This document shows positions 32,567 to 41,598 of a stretch of DNA of 64,000 nt, in pieces (within the stretch, counting starts at the first letter, position 1; each line of letters begins with the position of its first letter). The notes below the pieces were generated by a model, which saw only the letters and a list, made by a program, of their open reading frames with translations, searched no databases and was not told the origin of the DNA. The stretch comes from Curtobacterium guangdongense (GTDB lineage: Bacteria > Actinomycetota > Actinomycetes > Actinomycetales > Microbacteriaceae): the NCBI RefSeq assembly GCF_049341845.1, contig NZ_JBMPIT010000001.1, positions 439,709 through 503,708 on the forward strand, read 5' to 3'. A program made the translations under genes and the position numbers.

Positions 32567-32637
32567 GGGCGGTGCCCGCTGCCCTGTCCCGCTCCGTCTC
32601 GTCCCCGGCCGCGTCCCCGTCCCCGTCGGTGGGCCGT

Positions 32638-32732
32638 TTCGCGCGTAGGAAGCGGAATCGCGCGTAGTCGGTCGGAACTTCCGCCCTCCTACGCGCGATT
32701 CGACCTCCTATCGCGGGCGTTGTGGGTCGGAA
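32638..32732. repeat. 95-bp intergenic repeat, copy 1
   Basis: It aligns without gaps over 95 bp to 50811-50905, roughly three quarters identical. Both copies contain TCGCGCGTAG twice in direct orientation, the inverse CTACGCGCGA or TTACGCGCGA, and end in GTTGTGGGTC. It can fold through ATCGCGCGTAG and CTACGCGCGAT. It lies 71 bp after an MFS gene. Confidence 0.75.
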
Positions 32733-32825
32733 CGTGCGTCCTCCACAGCGACGCGCGCCGGCCCGGCTCTCCACGAACGGACTGGAGGCTCGGCTCAGCC
32801 CCGCCTCGACCGGCAGGATGGACGC

Positions 32826-33644
32826 ATGGTCACCTCCATCCCCCTCCGCGACGGTCGCTCCGTCCCCGCCATCGGGTTCGGCGTGTACAAGGTCGACGAC
32901 GCCGAAGCCGAGACCGCGGTCGGAACCGCACTCGACAGTGGATACCGCCACGTCGACACCGCCGAGATGTACGGCAACGAGACGGGCGTCGGGAAGGCGA
33001 TCCGGGCCTCCCGGCTGGACCGTGACGACGTCTTCGTGACCACCAAGGTGTGGAACAGCAACCAGGGGCGTGACGCGACCCTGCGCGCGTTCGACGCCAG
33101 CCTCGACCGGCTCGGGCTCGACACGGTGGACCTGTACCTGATCCACTGGCCGGCCGCGGCGAACGACCGCTACGTCGAGACGTGGCGCACCCTCGTCGAG
33201 CTGTGTGAGTCCGGGCGGGCGCGCAGCGTCGGTGTCTCGAACTTCCAGGTGCCGCACCTGGAGCGGATCATCGCGGAGACCGGTGAGGTCCCCGCGGTGA
33301 ACCAGGTCGAGCGACACCCGTGGCTGCCGCAGCGGGAGCTCATCGCGTTCCACGAGCAGCACGACATCGTGACGGAAGCCTGGTCGCCGCTCGGTCGCGG
33401 GCGCCTCATGGACGAACCGGTGCTGGCGGGGATCGCGTCGGCGCACGGGGTGAGCGTGGCACAGGTCCTCGTGCGGTGGAACGTGCAGCAGGGCGTCGTG
33501 GTGCTGCCGAAGTCGGTCACGCCGTCGCGGATCGCGTCGAACATCGACGTGGACGGCTTCGTGCTGTCAGACGAGGAGCTCGCGGCGATCGCCGGGTTGG
33601 AAACGGGCGAGCGGACGGGGTCGCACCCCGACTCGGTGTCCTAG
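32826..33644 (+). CDS. Aldo/keto reductase
   Basis: 272 residues of TIM barrel. The catalytic tetrad is visible as Asp and Tyr in HVDTAEMYGNE (near residues 43-49), Lys in VTTKVWN and His in LIHWP. NADPH-binding KSVTPSRIASN near residue 230 closes the barrel. The family reduces aldehydes and ketones such as 2,5-diketo-gluconate or methylglyoxal; the substrate here is open. CAGGAT six bases before the ATG may be a weak -10 of a leaderless message. Its stop overlaps a convergent gene by four bases. Confidence 0.9.
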   Translation: MVTSIPLRDGRSVPAIGFGVYKVDDAEAETAVGTALDSGYRHVDTAEMYGNETGVGKAIRASRLDRDDVFVTTKVWNSNQGRDATLRAFDASLDRLGLDTVDLYLIHWPAAANDRYVETWRTLVELCESGRARSVGVSNFQVPHLERIIAETGEVPAVNQVERHPWLPQRELIAFHEQHDIVTEAWSPLGRGRLMDEPVLAGIASAHGVSVAQVLVRWNVQQGVVVLPKSVTPSRIASNIDVDGFVLSDEELAAIAGLETGERTGSHPDSVS

Positions 33645-33862
33645 CCGCGGCGGTCGTCCTCGGACTGCCACGGCAGGTGCAGGTCCTCCGGGGCCGGCTC
33701 GACGTCGCCGGCGTCGTCCGCACCGCCGGTGCCCGGTGCCGCGGTGACCTTCGAGGGGTCGATGCCGTCCGCACGCAGGTCGTCGTCGTCGCGCTGCAGG
33801 TGCTGCGACGCCTCGGTCTCGCGCTCACTCGACGGGCTGTACGCGGTGTCGTCGTTGCTCAT
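33641..33862 (-). CDS. 73-residue acidic hypothetical protein
   Basis: Very acidic and polar (many Asp, Glu, Ser), with DDDDLRADGIDPSKV in the middle and EDLHLPWQSEDDRRG at the end; probably disordered. TACCGT lies seven bases before the ATG, the leaderless layout. It overlaps the aldo/keto reductase end by four bases on the opposite strand. No family is recognised. Confidence 0.6.
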   Translation of the reverse strand: MSNDDTAYSPSSERETEASQHLQRDDDDLRADGIDPSKVTAAPGTGGADDAGDVEPAPEDLHLPWQSEDDRRG

Positions 33863-33908
33863 GTCCGTGACGGTAGCCCGCGGTACCTGGCGGGCTCCTC
33901 GGCCGATG

Positions 33909-34130
33909 TCAGCGCTCTGGCAGCATGCCGGAGAACGCCAAGACGGCGATGACCGTCCCGATGACGGCGAGGAAGATCCCGATGACCCGCACGAACCGCG
34001 GGGTGATCGGTCGGCCGTTCATGAACTCGTCGCCGCCGATGGACTGCGCCCAACGGTTGAACACCGCGATCGTGATGCCCCAGAGCGCGACCACCACCGC
34101 CCCGATGCCGAACCAGATCCCCGGGGTCAC
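33909..34130 (-). CDS. 73-residue two-helix membrane protein
   Basis: Helices at about residues 5-24 (WFGIGAVVVALWGITIAVF) and 52-70 flank a polar loop with GGDEFMNGRPITPR. The GTG start overlaps the stop of the preceding membrane gene (GTGA), so the two are translated together. Function unknown. Confidence 0.65.
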   Translation of the reverse strand: MTPGIWFGIGAVVVALWGITIAVFNRWAQSIGGDEFMNGRPITPRFVRVIGIFLAVIGTVIAVLAFSGMLPER

Positions 34131-34363
34131 CGACCGCGCCTCCTGGCGAGCTGCTGCCGCAGGTTCCGGATGAACACGACCTCCAGGGTGACCGCGATCG
34201 CCGTGAGGAACACCGCGAACGCGATGTGTGCGAGGTCGTGACCTTGCGTCAACGTGATCACGGGGAGTGCGACCACCAGACCGGCGCACACGACGACGTT
34301 GAACCACGCTCCGATGACTCCTCCGGGAGTCCGACCGGTGCGTTCCATCCATGGGATCGGCAT
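34127..34363 (-). CDS. 78-residue two-helix membrane protein, first gene of a pair
   Basis: Two hydrophobic helices, near residues 15-40 (VIGAWFNVVVCAGLVVAL) and 47-66, then a basic end RNLRQQLARRRGR. TACGGT lies seven bases before the ATG, so the pair is probably transcribed without a leader. The partner gene overlaps its stop. Function unknown. Confidence 0.65.
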   Translation of the reverse strand: MPIPWMERTGRTPGGVIGAWFNVVVCAGLVVALPVITLTQGHDLAHIAFAVFLTAIAVTLEVVFIRNLRQQLARRRGR

Positions 34364-34448
34364 GCAGTGCACCGTACCCAGGGGTGCTGGCGGTTCCCGG
34401 CGTTCCGTTACGGTTGACCTCGAACTCGCCCCACCCAGGAGGTACCTC

Positions 34449-34970
34449 GTGACGATCGTCGCTGCCGCAGACGGCTCCGCCCTCGGCAACCCCGGCCCGG
34501 CGGGCTGGGCCTGGTACGTCGACGACGACCGGTGGGCCGCCGGTGGCTGGCCGAAGGCCACGAACAACATCGGTGAGCTCACCGCCGTGCTGCAGCTCCT
34601 CCGTGCCACGAAGGACTCCGGCGAGCCGCTGCACATCCTCTGCGACAGCCAGTACGCCATCAAGGCCTGCACGGAATGGCTCGCAGGGTGGAAGCGGAAG
34701 GGCTGGCGGAAGGCCGACGGCAAGCCCGTGATGAACGTGGAGATCATCAAGGAGCTCGACGAGGAACTCCAGGGCCGCAAGGTCACCTTCGAGTGGGTGC
34801 GCGGCCACGTCGGCCACGAGATGAACGAGGCCGCCGACGTCCGTGCTCGTGGCGCAGCGACCGCCTACCAGAACCACACCGAGGTCCCGCACGGCCCGGG
34901 GTGGCCCGGCGTCGAGGTCAGCGAGCCTGCTCCGCTGCCCGAGGCGACCCCGCCGGCGACCCTGTTCTGA
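34449..34970 (+). CDS. Ribonuclease H-family protein
   Basis: 173 residues. The RNase HI fold is clear: DGSALGNPGPAGWAWYVDD with the first catalytic Asp, NNIGELTAVLQLLRA with Glu, HILCDSQYAIKACTEW with Asp, and VRGHVGHEMNEAADVRARGAA with the His and last Asp. It removes RNA from RNA-DNA hybrids. A 35-residue Pro-rich tail follows the domain. AGGAGG lies six bases before the GTG start. Confidence 0.92.
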   Translation: MTIVAAADGSALGNPGPAGWAWYVDDDRWAAGGWPKATNNIGELTAVLQLLRATKDSGEPLHILCDSQYAIKACTEWLAGWKRKGWRKADGKPVMNVEIIKELDEELQGRKVTFEWVRGHVGHEMNEAADVRARGAATAYQNHTEVPHGPGWPGVEVSEPAPLPEATPPATLF

Positions 34971-34985
34971 TCACGCCTTCGTCTA

Positions 34986-35000
34986 TATACTCGCTTATAC
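34986..35000. promoter_or_regulatory. Direct repeat at the vapBC promoter
   Basis: TATAC occurs at 34986-34990 and 34996-35000, in a short AT-rich patch 20 bp before the antitoxin ATG. It likely contains the -10 box and the VapB(C) binding site. Confidence 0.35.
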
Positions 35001-35019
35001 AAACGGCGAGGAGCTCATC

Positions 35020-35220
35020 ATGGCAGTCACCACGATCGATCTGGACCAACGCCTGCTCGATGACGCCAAACAGCTGACCGGCGCTCGCTCCAACCGAGAA
35101 GTCGTCCAGCGTGCACTCGAGACGCTCATCGCGGTCCGTCGTCAGCCTGCAGCAGTCGAGCGCATCATCGCCCGGGACTTCGCGGAAGACCCCACCGCGG
35201 CGGACGAACTCCACCCCTGA
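35020..35220 (+). CDS. vapB: VapB-type antitoxin
   Basis: 66 residues. TTIDLDQRLLDDAKQLTG and SNREVVQRALETLIAVRRQ match the VapB (DUF2191) pattern: a beta strand plus two helices for DNA binding, then an acidic tail ARDFAEDPTAADELHP that would wrap the toxin. GAGGAG lies before the ATG. The stop overlaps the toxin start (TGATG), the usual antitoxin-toxin coupling. Confidence 0.88.
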   Translation: MAVTTIDLDQRLLDDAKQLTGARSNREVVQRALETLIAVRRQPAAVERIIARDFAEDPTAADELHP

Positions 35221-35627
35221 TGGCGACCTACATCGTCGACAACTCCGTCTGGTGGAAAGCGGGACGCTCGCCGGTCATCGCCGAGCGGCTCCGCGCGATC
35301 GCGACCCAGGACCTGATCGTGACCTGCCCGCCGCAGGTCTTGGAGTACTGCCACTCGGCGAGATCGAGCGCGGATCACGGCGACCACTGCGCCGACATGG
35401 ACGCCTTCCTCGAAGCATCGATCCACCCCGACGTCGACGACGTGACCGCCATCCAGAGCGCACTCTGGAGCAACGGATTCGTGCGGGGCGCTGGCCCGGT
35501 CGACGTGCACATCGCGGCGTATGCGGTCTGCAACGGGGCAACTGTCCTGAGCGCTGATCGTGACTACGAGCACATCGCAGCGAGCGTGGAAGGGTTCCGG
35601 CACGAGTACCTCGCCGAGCAGGACTGA
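35220..35627 (+). CDS. vapC: VapC PIN-domain ribonuclease toxin
   Basis: 135 residues. The PIN active site is seen as Asp7 in IVDNSVWW, Glu in VLEYCHS near residue 42, Asp in GPVDVHIAAYA near residue 96 and Asp in VLSADRDYEHIA near residue 113. It cleaves RNA when not held by VapB. All acidic residues are present, so it should be active. Its stop directly abuts the stop of the leftward regulator gene. Confidence 0.9.
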   Translation: MATYIVDNSVWWKAGRSPVIAERLRAIATQDLIVTCPPQVLEYCHSARSSADHGDHCADMDAFLEASIHPDVDDVTAIQSALWSNGFVRGAGPVDVHIAAYAVCNGATVLSADRDYEHIAASVEGFRHEYLAEQD

Positions 35628-36461
35628 TCAGGACCCGACGACCGCCTGGGCAGCAGCAGCGAGGAGCGCCAGCTTGTCGGCATCGGTGCTGCCCGCTTCG
35701 GCGTGGTAGACCGCTACGGTGAGGTTCTGCGCCTCGGCGGGCACGAGCTTCTCCCGGTGCAGGCTGATCTCGCCGACGACCGGGTGGTCGAACCGCATCA
35801 GCGCGCCACGGCGCCCGCCGATGTCGTGCCGTCCCCAGAGCCGCTGGAACCGAGGACTCGCGATCGACAGCTGCCCGACGAGCTCGACACACCGTGGATC
35901 GTCGATCGAGTTCCCGACGGACTGGCGGAACGACGCCACGAGTCCCTCGGTCGCAGCCTCCCAGTCGACGAACAGTGCCCGTTCCTCCGCGTCGAGGAAG
36001 ACGTCGCGGAGCCGGTTCGCCCCGACGACGAGGCGTGGTGACAACGCAGTGGCGAGCGGGTTCGCGGCGAGCACATCGAGGTAGCGGCCCTCGATGAACG
36101 CGGGGCTGCCGAGGCCGTCGACGAACGATCGGAGGCTCGCCGGCACCACTTCCCGCGCCGCGCGACGACGCGCAGTCCTGGGCTGCGAGACGACGAGTCC
36201 CAGCAGGTACGCGGTGGTCTCGTCGTCGAGCTGCAAGACCCGGGCGATCGCCTCGAGCACCTGCGCCGACGGGTTCCGGTAGCGACCCTGCTCGAGCCGG
36301 AGGTAGTACTCACTGCTGATCCCCGACAGCATCGCGACCTCTTCGCGACGGAGCCCCGGGACTCGGCGCACCCCGGTCACCGGGATGCCGGCCTGCTCAG
36401 GGGACACGAGCTCGCGCCGGGCGCGCAGGAACGCGCCGAGGGGGTTGGTCGCGTCGGTCAT
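35628..36461 (-). CDS. MmyB-like XRE-family regulator
   Basis: 277 residues. The N-terminal helix-turn-helix shows FLRARRELVSPEQAG, VPGLRREEVAMLSGISSEYYLRLEQGR; the C-terminal half is the MmyB/PAS-like ligand domain (LAANPLATALSP, FVDWEAATEGLVASFR, GRHDIGGRRGALMRFDHP). Members usually repress a divergent oxidoreductase gene, here the SDR 100 bp away. TAGCGT lies seven bases before the ATG, suggesting a leaderless message. Confidence 0.9.
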   Translation of the reverse strand: MTDATNPLGAFLRARRELVSPEQAGIPVTGVRRVPGLRREEVAMLSGISSEYYLRLEQGRYRNPSAQVLEAIARVLQLDDETTAYLLGLVVSQPRTARRRAAREVVPASLRSFVDGLGSPAFIEGRYLDVLAANPLATALSPRLVVGANRLRDVFLDAEERALFVDWEAATEGLVASFRQSVGNSIDDPRCVELVGQLSIASPRFQRLWGRHDIGGRRGALMRFDHPVVGEISLHREKLVPAEAQNLTVAVYHAEAGSTDADKLALLAAAAQAVVGS

Positions 36462-36564
36462 GGCTCCCACGCTAGGCCGGATGCCGTCGTCACTGCCTGG
36501 TCGCCCCGCTACCAGGAGCGGAGCGGTCTGGAACGCCCGACGGTGCCGCGCGAAGGTGGCACAC

Positions 36565-37623
36565 ATGTCCACGACTCCCAGCACCCGCGTCCTCGTCACC
36601 GGCGGATCCGGCTTCATCGCCGGCCACTGCATCCTGCAGCTCCTCGACGCCGGGTACGACGTCCGCACCACGATCCGATCGCTCGAGAACGAACCTGCGG
36701 TCCGCGCGGTCCTGACCGATGCCGGCATGACGGCGAGCGGCCGGCTCGAGTTCGTCGCCGCCGACCTCACCACAGACGACGGCTGGTCCGCCGCGACGAG
36801 CGACATCGACACCGTCCTGCACGTGGCGTCTCCCGTGCTGCCCGGCCACGTGGACGACGAGGACGCGGTCATCCGCCCCGCGGTCGACGGCACGACCCGC
36901 GTGCTCAGCGCCGCGCGGGACGCCGGGGTGCGCCGCGTGGTGTTGACGTCGGCGTTCCACGCGGTCAGCTGGGGGCACCCGCACACCGACCACGTGTTCA
37001 CCGAGGCCGACTGGACCGTGCTCGACGGCCCCGGAGTCGACGCCTACGGCCGGAGCAAGACTCTCGCCGAGCGCGCCGCGTGGGACCTCGCCGAGGGCAC
37101 CGAGTTGGAACTCGTCACGATGCTGCCCGTCGCGGTCATGGGTCCGGCGATGGGCGGCGCCGTGTCCGGGGCGAACCACATCCTGCAGTCGATGCTGGAC
37201 GGTTCGATGCCGGCGACCCCGCGGCTGTTCATCCCGATCGTCGACGTCCGGGACGTCGCCGCCGCACACGTCAGCGCAGTGGACGCACCCGAGGCCGCCG
37301 GCAAGCGGTTCCTGTTGTCGAACGGACCGGCACTCGAGCTGCACGAGATCGCCACCACGCTCCGCGAGCACCTCGGCGACGACGCGGCGAAGGTCCCGAC
37401 GGCGGTGCTCCCCGACGACACCGTGCGCGCGGCAGCGGAGACCCAGCCGCAGTTCCGCTCGATGGTCCCCGATCTCGGCTACGCCAAGCGGACCTCGAAC
37501 GAGCGGGCGCGCACGGTGCTGGGCTGGACGCCGCGAGATCCGCACGAGGCGATCACGGACGCGGGACGGAGCCTCGTCCGACGCGCGCAGGCAGGAGGAG
37601 TGCCCGCGGTCGGGGCTCAGTAG
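36565..37623 (+). CDS. NAD(P)-dependent SDR, dihydroflavonol-reductase/epimerase type
   Basis: 352 residues. VLVTGGSGFIAGHCILQLL is the extended-SDR Rossmann start, and the active site is DAYGRSKTLAE (YxxxK) with Ser in VLTSAFHAVSW. It likely reduces a small ketone or lactone; the substrate is unknown. GAAGG lies ten bases before the ATG. It is divergent from the MmyB-like regulator, which probably controls it, and its end overlaps the convergent DUF6458 gene. Confidence 0.88.
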   Translation: MSTTPSTRVLVTGGSGFIAGHCILQLLDAGYDVRTTIRSLENEPAVRAVLTDAGMTASGRLEFVAADLTTDDGWSAATSDIDTVLHVASPVLPGHVDDEDAVIRPAVDGTTRVLSAARDAGVRRVVLTSAFHAVSWGHPHTDHVFTEADWTVLDGPGVDAYGRSKTLAERAAWDLAEGTELELVTMLPVAVMGPAMGGAVSGANHILQSMLDGSMPATPRLFIPIVDVRDVAAAHVSAVDAPEAAGKRFLLSNGPALELHEIATTLREHLGDDAAKVPTAVLPDDTVRAAAETQPQFRSMVPDLGYAKRTSNERARTVLGWTPRDPHEAITDAGRSLVRRAQAGGVPAVGAQ

Positions 37624-37868
37624 GTCCCGTCGCGCCGGTCCTGACGCGTGATCTGCTCGCCGGACGCCGGGTCGACCCCGGAGCGCGTGGTGGTTGTCGT
37701 CCGACGGCCTCCGAACGCCACCGCGAGGCTGATGATCAGCAGGACCACCCCGGCGGCCATCAGGATGTAGCCGATGAGCCGGAGGTCCACCCCGGCCAGC
37801 TGGATGTTGAGCGCGAACGCGACGATCGCGCCGATGACGATCAGGGCGATGCTGGATCCGATGCGCAT
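37617..37868 (-). CDS. DUF6458-like small membrane protein
   Basis: 83 residues. MRIGSSIALIVIGAIVAFAL with NIQLAGVDLRLIGYILMAAGVV and the ending SGVDPASGEQITRQDRRDGTY match the two-helix DUF6458 group of actinobacteria. GAGAGGAACGC precedes the ATG. Function unknown. It overlaps the SDR end by seven bases, tail to tail. Confidence 0.78.
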   Translation of the reverse strand: MRIGSSIALIVIGAIVAFALNIQLAGVDLRLIGYILMAAGVVLLIISLAVAFGGRRTTTTTRSGVDPASGEQITRQDRRDGTY

Positions 37869-37956
37869 GACGCGTTCCTCTCGATGGTGGTCCACGAGAC
37901 GCTACCCGGAAGCGGCACCGCCCGGCCGCTGCTGCACACCGGGGATGGTCAGGGCA

Positions 37957-40512
37957 TCAGTCGACGTCGACCTCGGTCCACCCGTCGAACCGCCCGATCT
38001 CGGTGACCCGCACGACGGCCTCGCCCGCTTCGTCGGACGCGTCGAGATCGATCGTCGCCGAGAACCCGAAGTCCTTGTCCCCGGACGGGTCGGCGAAGAT
38101 CTGCCGAGCACGCCACGTCCGGCCCTGCTCGGACAGCACCAGGTACTGCATCGACCGCGCGTCGGCGTCCGTCGCGACGTCGTCGTGCGACTCGTAGTAC
38201 TCCTCGAGCACGGCGTCCCACGCGTCGGCGTCGAACCCGGCAGCACCGTCGAGCGCCCCGAGCCCCTCGACGTCGTCGCGCGCGGCGAGGAGCACCCGCT
38301 GGAACAGGGCGTTCCGCACGAGGATCCGGAAGGCCCGCACGTTGCCGGTGAGCCGGGCGGGCTGCGGCGGGGCGATCTCGTCGTGTTCCGCCGCTGCCGA
38401 TTCGACCGAGCCGTTGACCAGCGCCTCCCACTCGTCGACGAGCGAGGAGTCCACCTGCCGGACGAGCTCGCCGAGCCACTCGATCAGGTCGTCGAGCTCC
38501 TCCGTGCGTTGCTCGTCCGAGATCGTCTGTCGCATGGTCCGGTAGGCGTCGGAGAGGTACCGCAGCACGAGCCCCTCGGACCGGGTGAGCTGGTAGAACC
38601 GCACGAAGTCCCCGAACGTCATCGCCCGTTCGTACATGTCGCGGACGACGGCCTTCGGTGACAGCGTGAAGTCGAGCACCCACGGCTGCTCGGCCGCGTA
38701 CGCCTCGTACGCCGCCTCGAGCAGCTCGGCCAACGGACGCGGCCAGGTGACCTCTTCGAGGAGTTCCATGCGCTCCTCGTACTCGATGCCCTCCTGCTTC
38801 ATCCGGGCGACGGCTTCACCGCGCTCCTTGAACTGCTGCTGCGACAGGATCGCGCGCGGATCGTCGAGGGTGGCCTCGACGATGGACACCATGTCGAGGG
38901 CGTACGTGGGTGACGAGGGATCGAGCAGCTCGAAGGCGGCGAGCGCGAACGGCGACAGCGGCTGGTTGAGGGCGAAGTTCGCCTGCAGGTCCACCGTCAG
39001 CCGGTAGGTCCCGTCGACCTTCTCGATCACGCCGGCGTTGATCAACGTCCTGGCGATCGTCAGCGCACGTCTGGCCATCGCGAGCTGCCGGGCGCGCGGC
39101 TCGTGGTTGTCGAACACGAGCGACCGGACCTCGTCGAACGCCGCATTGCCACGGGCGACGACGGACAGCACCATCGCGTGGGTGATCCGCATCCTGGACA
39201 CCATCGGCTCGGGCTCGGCCTGGATGAGCCGCTCGAACGACGCCTGGCCCCAGGAGACGAACCCGTCCGGGGCCTTCTTCTTCTTGACCTTGTTCTTCTT
39301 CTTCGGGTCGTCACCGGCCTTGGCGACGGCCCGGGCGTTCTCGATGTCGTGCTCCGGAGCCTCCGCGACGACGTCGCCCTCGGTGTCGTACCCGGCGCGT
39401 CCGGCACGACCCGCGATCTGGTGGAACTCCCGCGCGGACAGCTGCCGCATCTTCGTGCCGTCGAACTTCGTGAGCCCGGTCAGCAGCACCGTGCGGATCG
39501 GCACGTTGATGCCGACGCCGAGAGTGTCGGTGCCACAGATCACCGGCAGGAGCCCGCGCTGGGCGAGCTGCTCGACGAGCCGCCGGTACTTCGGCAGCAT
39601 GCCTGCGTGGTGCACCCCGATCCCGGCACGGATCAGTCGGGACAGCGTCTGCCCGAACCCGGCGCTGAAGCGGAACCCGGCGATCGCCTCCGCGATGGCG
39701 TCCCGACGCGCGCGATCGGCGACGCGGACGGACATCAGCGCCTGCGCACGCTCGAGCGCCGCAGCCTGCGCGAAGTGCACGATGTACACCGGCGCCTTGC
39801 CCTCCTCGAGCAGGCGTTCGACGGTCTCCTGCACGGGCGTCACCACGTACTCGTAGGACAGCGGCACCGGACGGGACACCCCCGTGACGCGAGCGGTCGG
39901 CCGCCCGGTCCGCCGGGAGAGGTCGTCCGCGATGGTCGTCACGTCGCCGAGGGTCGCCGACATCAGCAGGAACTGCGCCCGCTCGAGCACCAGGAGCGGC
40001 ACCTGCCAGGCCCAGCCGCGGTCGGCGTCGCCGTAGAAGTGGAACTCGTCCATCACCACGACGTCGACGTCGGCGTCCGGCCCCTGCCGCAGGGCGAGGT
40101 TCGCGAGGATCTCGGCCGTGCAGCACACGATCGGCGCGTCGGCGTTGACGCTGGAGTCGCCGGTGACCATGCCGACGTTCTCTGCACCGAACAGGTCGAC
40201 GAGCTGGAAGAACTTCTCGGACACCAGCGCCTTGATCGGTGCCGTGTAGTAGCTCCGCTTGCCCTCGGCGAGCGCCGCGAAGTGCGCGCCGGCGGCCACG
40301 AGGGACTTCCCGGTGCCGGTCGGGGTGCTGAGGATCACGTTCGCGCCCGACACGAGCTCGATGACGGCCTCGTCCTGCGCCGGGTAGAGCGGGCGGCCGC
40401 CGCTGGCGGCCCAGTCCGCGAAGGCCTCGTAGACGGCGTCGGGATCGACGGCGCCGCCGACGGCCGCAGGGATCGCGGCGACGAGCGGGGCGTGGACGGT
40501 GACGTCGGTCAT
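37957..40512 (-). CDS. DEAD-box helicase of the Ski2-like/DUF3516 type
   Basis: 851 residues. Motifs are in order: PTGTGKS (Walker A, near residue 64), TAPIKALVSEKF, VMDEFHFYGD (DEFH instead of DEAD), LLMSATLGD, then the second RecA domain with GVHHAGMLPKYRRLVE and QIAGRAGRAGYD, and the DUF3516 C-terminal half. A Lys-rich run KKKNKVKKKK sits between the core and C-terminus. It probably unwinds structured RNA in turnover or ribosome assembly. GGATGGGGAC precedes the ATG. Confidence 0.92.
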   Translation of the reverse strand: MTDVTVHAPLVAAIPAAVGGAVDPDAVYEAFADWAASGGRPLYPAQDEAVIELVSGANVILSTPTGTGKSLVAAGAHFAALAEGKRSYYTAPIKALVSEKFFQLVDLFGAENVGMVTGDSSVNADAPIVCCTAEILANLALRQGPDADVDVVVMDEFHFYGDADRGWAWQVPLLVLERAQFLLMSATLGDVTTIADDLSRRTGRPTARVTGVSRPVPLSYEYVVTPVQETVERLLEEGKAPVYIVHFAQAAALERAQALMSVRVADRARRDAIAEAIAGFRFSAGFGQTLSRLIRAGIGVHHAGMLPKYRRLVEQLAQRGLLPVICGTDTLGVGINVPIRTVLLTGLTKFDGTKMRQLSAREFHQIAGRAGRAGYDTEGDVVAEAPEHDIENARAVAKAGDDPKKKNKVKKKKAPDGFVSWGQASFERLIQAEPEPMVSRMRITHAMVLSVVARGNAAFDEVRSLVFDNHEPRARQLAMARRALTIARTLINAGVIEKVDGTYRLTVDLQANFALNQPLSPFALAAFELLDPSSPTYALDMVSIVEATLDDPRAILSQQQFKERGEAVARMKQEGIEYEERMELLEEVTWPRPLAELLEAAYEAYAAEQPWVLDFTLSPKAVVRDMYERAMTFGDFVRFYQLTRSEGLVLRYLSDAYRTMRQTISDEQRTEELDDLIEWLGELVRQVDSSLVDEWEALVNGSVESAAAEHDEIAPPQPARLTGNVRAFRILVRNALFQRVLLAARDDVEGLGALDGAAGFDADAWDAVLEEYYESHDDVATDADARSMQYLVLSEQGRTWRARQIFADPSGDKDFGFSATIDLDASDEAGEAVVRVTEIGRFDGWTEVDVD

Positions 40513-40587
40513 GTCCCCATCCTCCCAGCATGGTGACGGAGCGACGATCGGGAGGCTCGGCTCGATACGCGCGCATAGACTCACGTC

Positions 40588-41598
40588 GTGCGCGAACTCG
40601 GCTTCCTCTCCTTCGTCCCGAACCACGGCGGTCCAGCCGGTGCCGCCGCCGCCCTCGAGGACGGCCTGCGGCTGTTCGAGACCGCCGAACGCCTGGGGTA
40701 CGGCACGGGGTGGGTGCGCGGACGGCACTTCGAGCCCTTCCTGACGAGCCCGATGACCTTCTTCGCCGCCGCCGCACAGCGCACGAGCACGATCGGCTTC
40801 GGCACCGCGGTGCTCGGGATGCGCTACGAGGACCCGGTGCGCCTCGCCGAGGACGCCAGCACCGTCGACCTGCTCAGCGGCGGCCGCGTGCAGCTCGGGA
40901 TCAGCACGGGGATCGCCGGGTACGGCCCGATCCTGGACCCGGTGTTCGGTGCGACCGAGCGGAGCTTCCGCGACGAGGCAGAAGCCCGCGCGGCACGGCT
41001 CCTCGAGGTCCTCGACGGGGAGCCCCTCGGCACCTCGGGCAAGGGGTACGAGAGCATCCCGGCCGACACGGACCTGACGCTGCAGCCGCTCAGCCCCCAG
41101 CTGCGAAGCCGAGTGTGGTGGGGCGGCGGCAGCATGGGCACCGCGGTCCGGACGGCCGAGAAGGGCCTGCTGCTGCACTGCTCGACCCTGAACACGGAGG
41201 ACACCGGCGAGCCCTTCGCCGTCGCGCAGGCCGCGCAGATCGCGGCGTACCGGGATCGCTTCGCCGAGCTGCACCCCGATCGCACGCCGAAGGTCGCCGT
41301 CGGGCGCATCGTCGTCCCGCTCCTCGACGACCACGACCGTGCCGTGCACGAGGAGTTCCTCACCGGCTACGCGTCGGGGATGGACGACGAGGGACGACCG
41401 CTCTCGGGCAATCCGCCGTTCCGCTTCAGCAAGGTCCTGTCCGGCGAGCCGGCGGCGATCGTGGAGGCCCTGCGCGCCGACCCCGCCGTGGCCGCGACCG
41501 ACGAACTCGTGATCACCCTGCCGGCGAACGGCGACGCCGCGTCGCACGAGCGGATCCTGACGGTCATCGCCGAACAGATCGCCCCGCACTTGAGCTGA
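40588..41598 (+). CDS. Luciferase-like (LLM-class) flavin monooxygenase
   Basis: 336 residues of TIM barrel: LGFLSFVPNHGGPA at the start, GVRGRHFEP-like substrate edge (GWVRGRHFEPF), IGFGTAVLGMRYEDPVRLAEDASTVDLLSGGR as the family signature, and WWGGGSMGTAVRTAEKG for FMN. It uses FMNH2 from a separate reductase; substrate unknown. TAGACT lies six bases before the GTG, so a leaderless message is likely. It is paralogous to the gene at 51880. Confidence 0.9.
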   Translation: MRELGFLSFVPNHGGPAGAAAALEDGLRLFETAERLGYGTGWVRGRHFEPFLTSPMTFFAAAAQRTSTIGFGTAVLGMRYEDPVRLAEDASTVDLLSGGRVQLGISTGIAGYGPILDPVFGATERSFRDEAEARAARLLEVLDGEPLGTSGKGYESIPADTDLTLQPLSPQLRSRVWWGGGSMGTAVRTAEKGLLLHCSTLNTEDTGEPFAVAQAAQIAAYRDRFAELHPDRTPKVAVGRIVVPLLDDHDRAVHEEFLTGYASGMDDEGRPLSGNPPFRFSKVLSGEPAAIVEALRADPAVAATDELVITLPANGDAASHERILTVIAEQIAPHLS

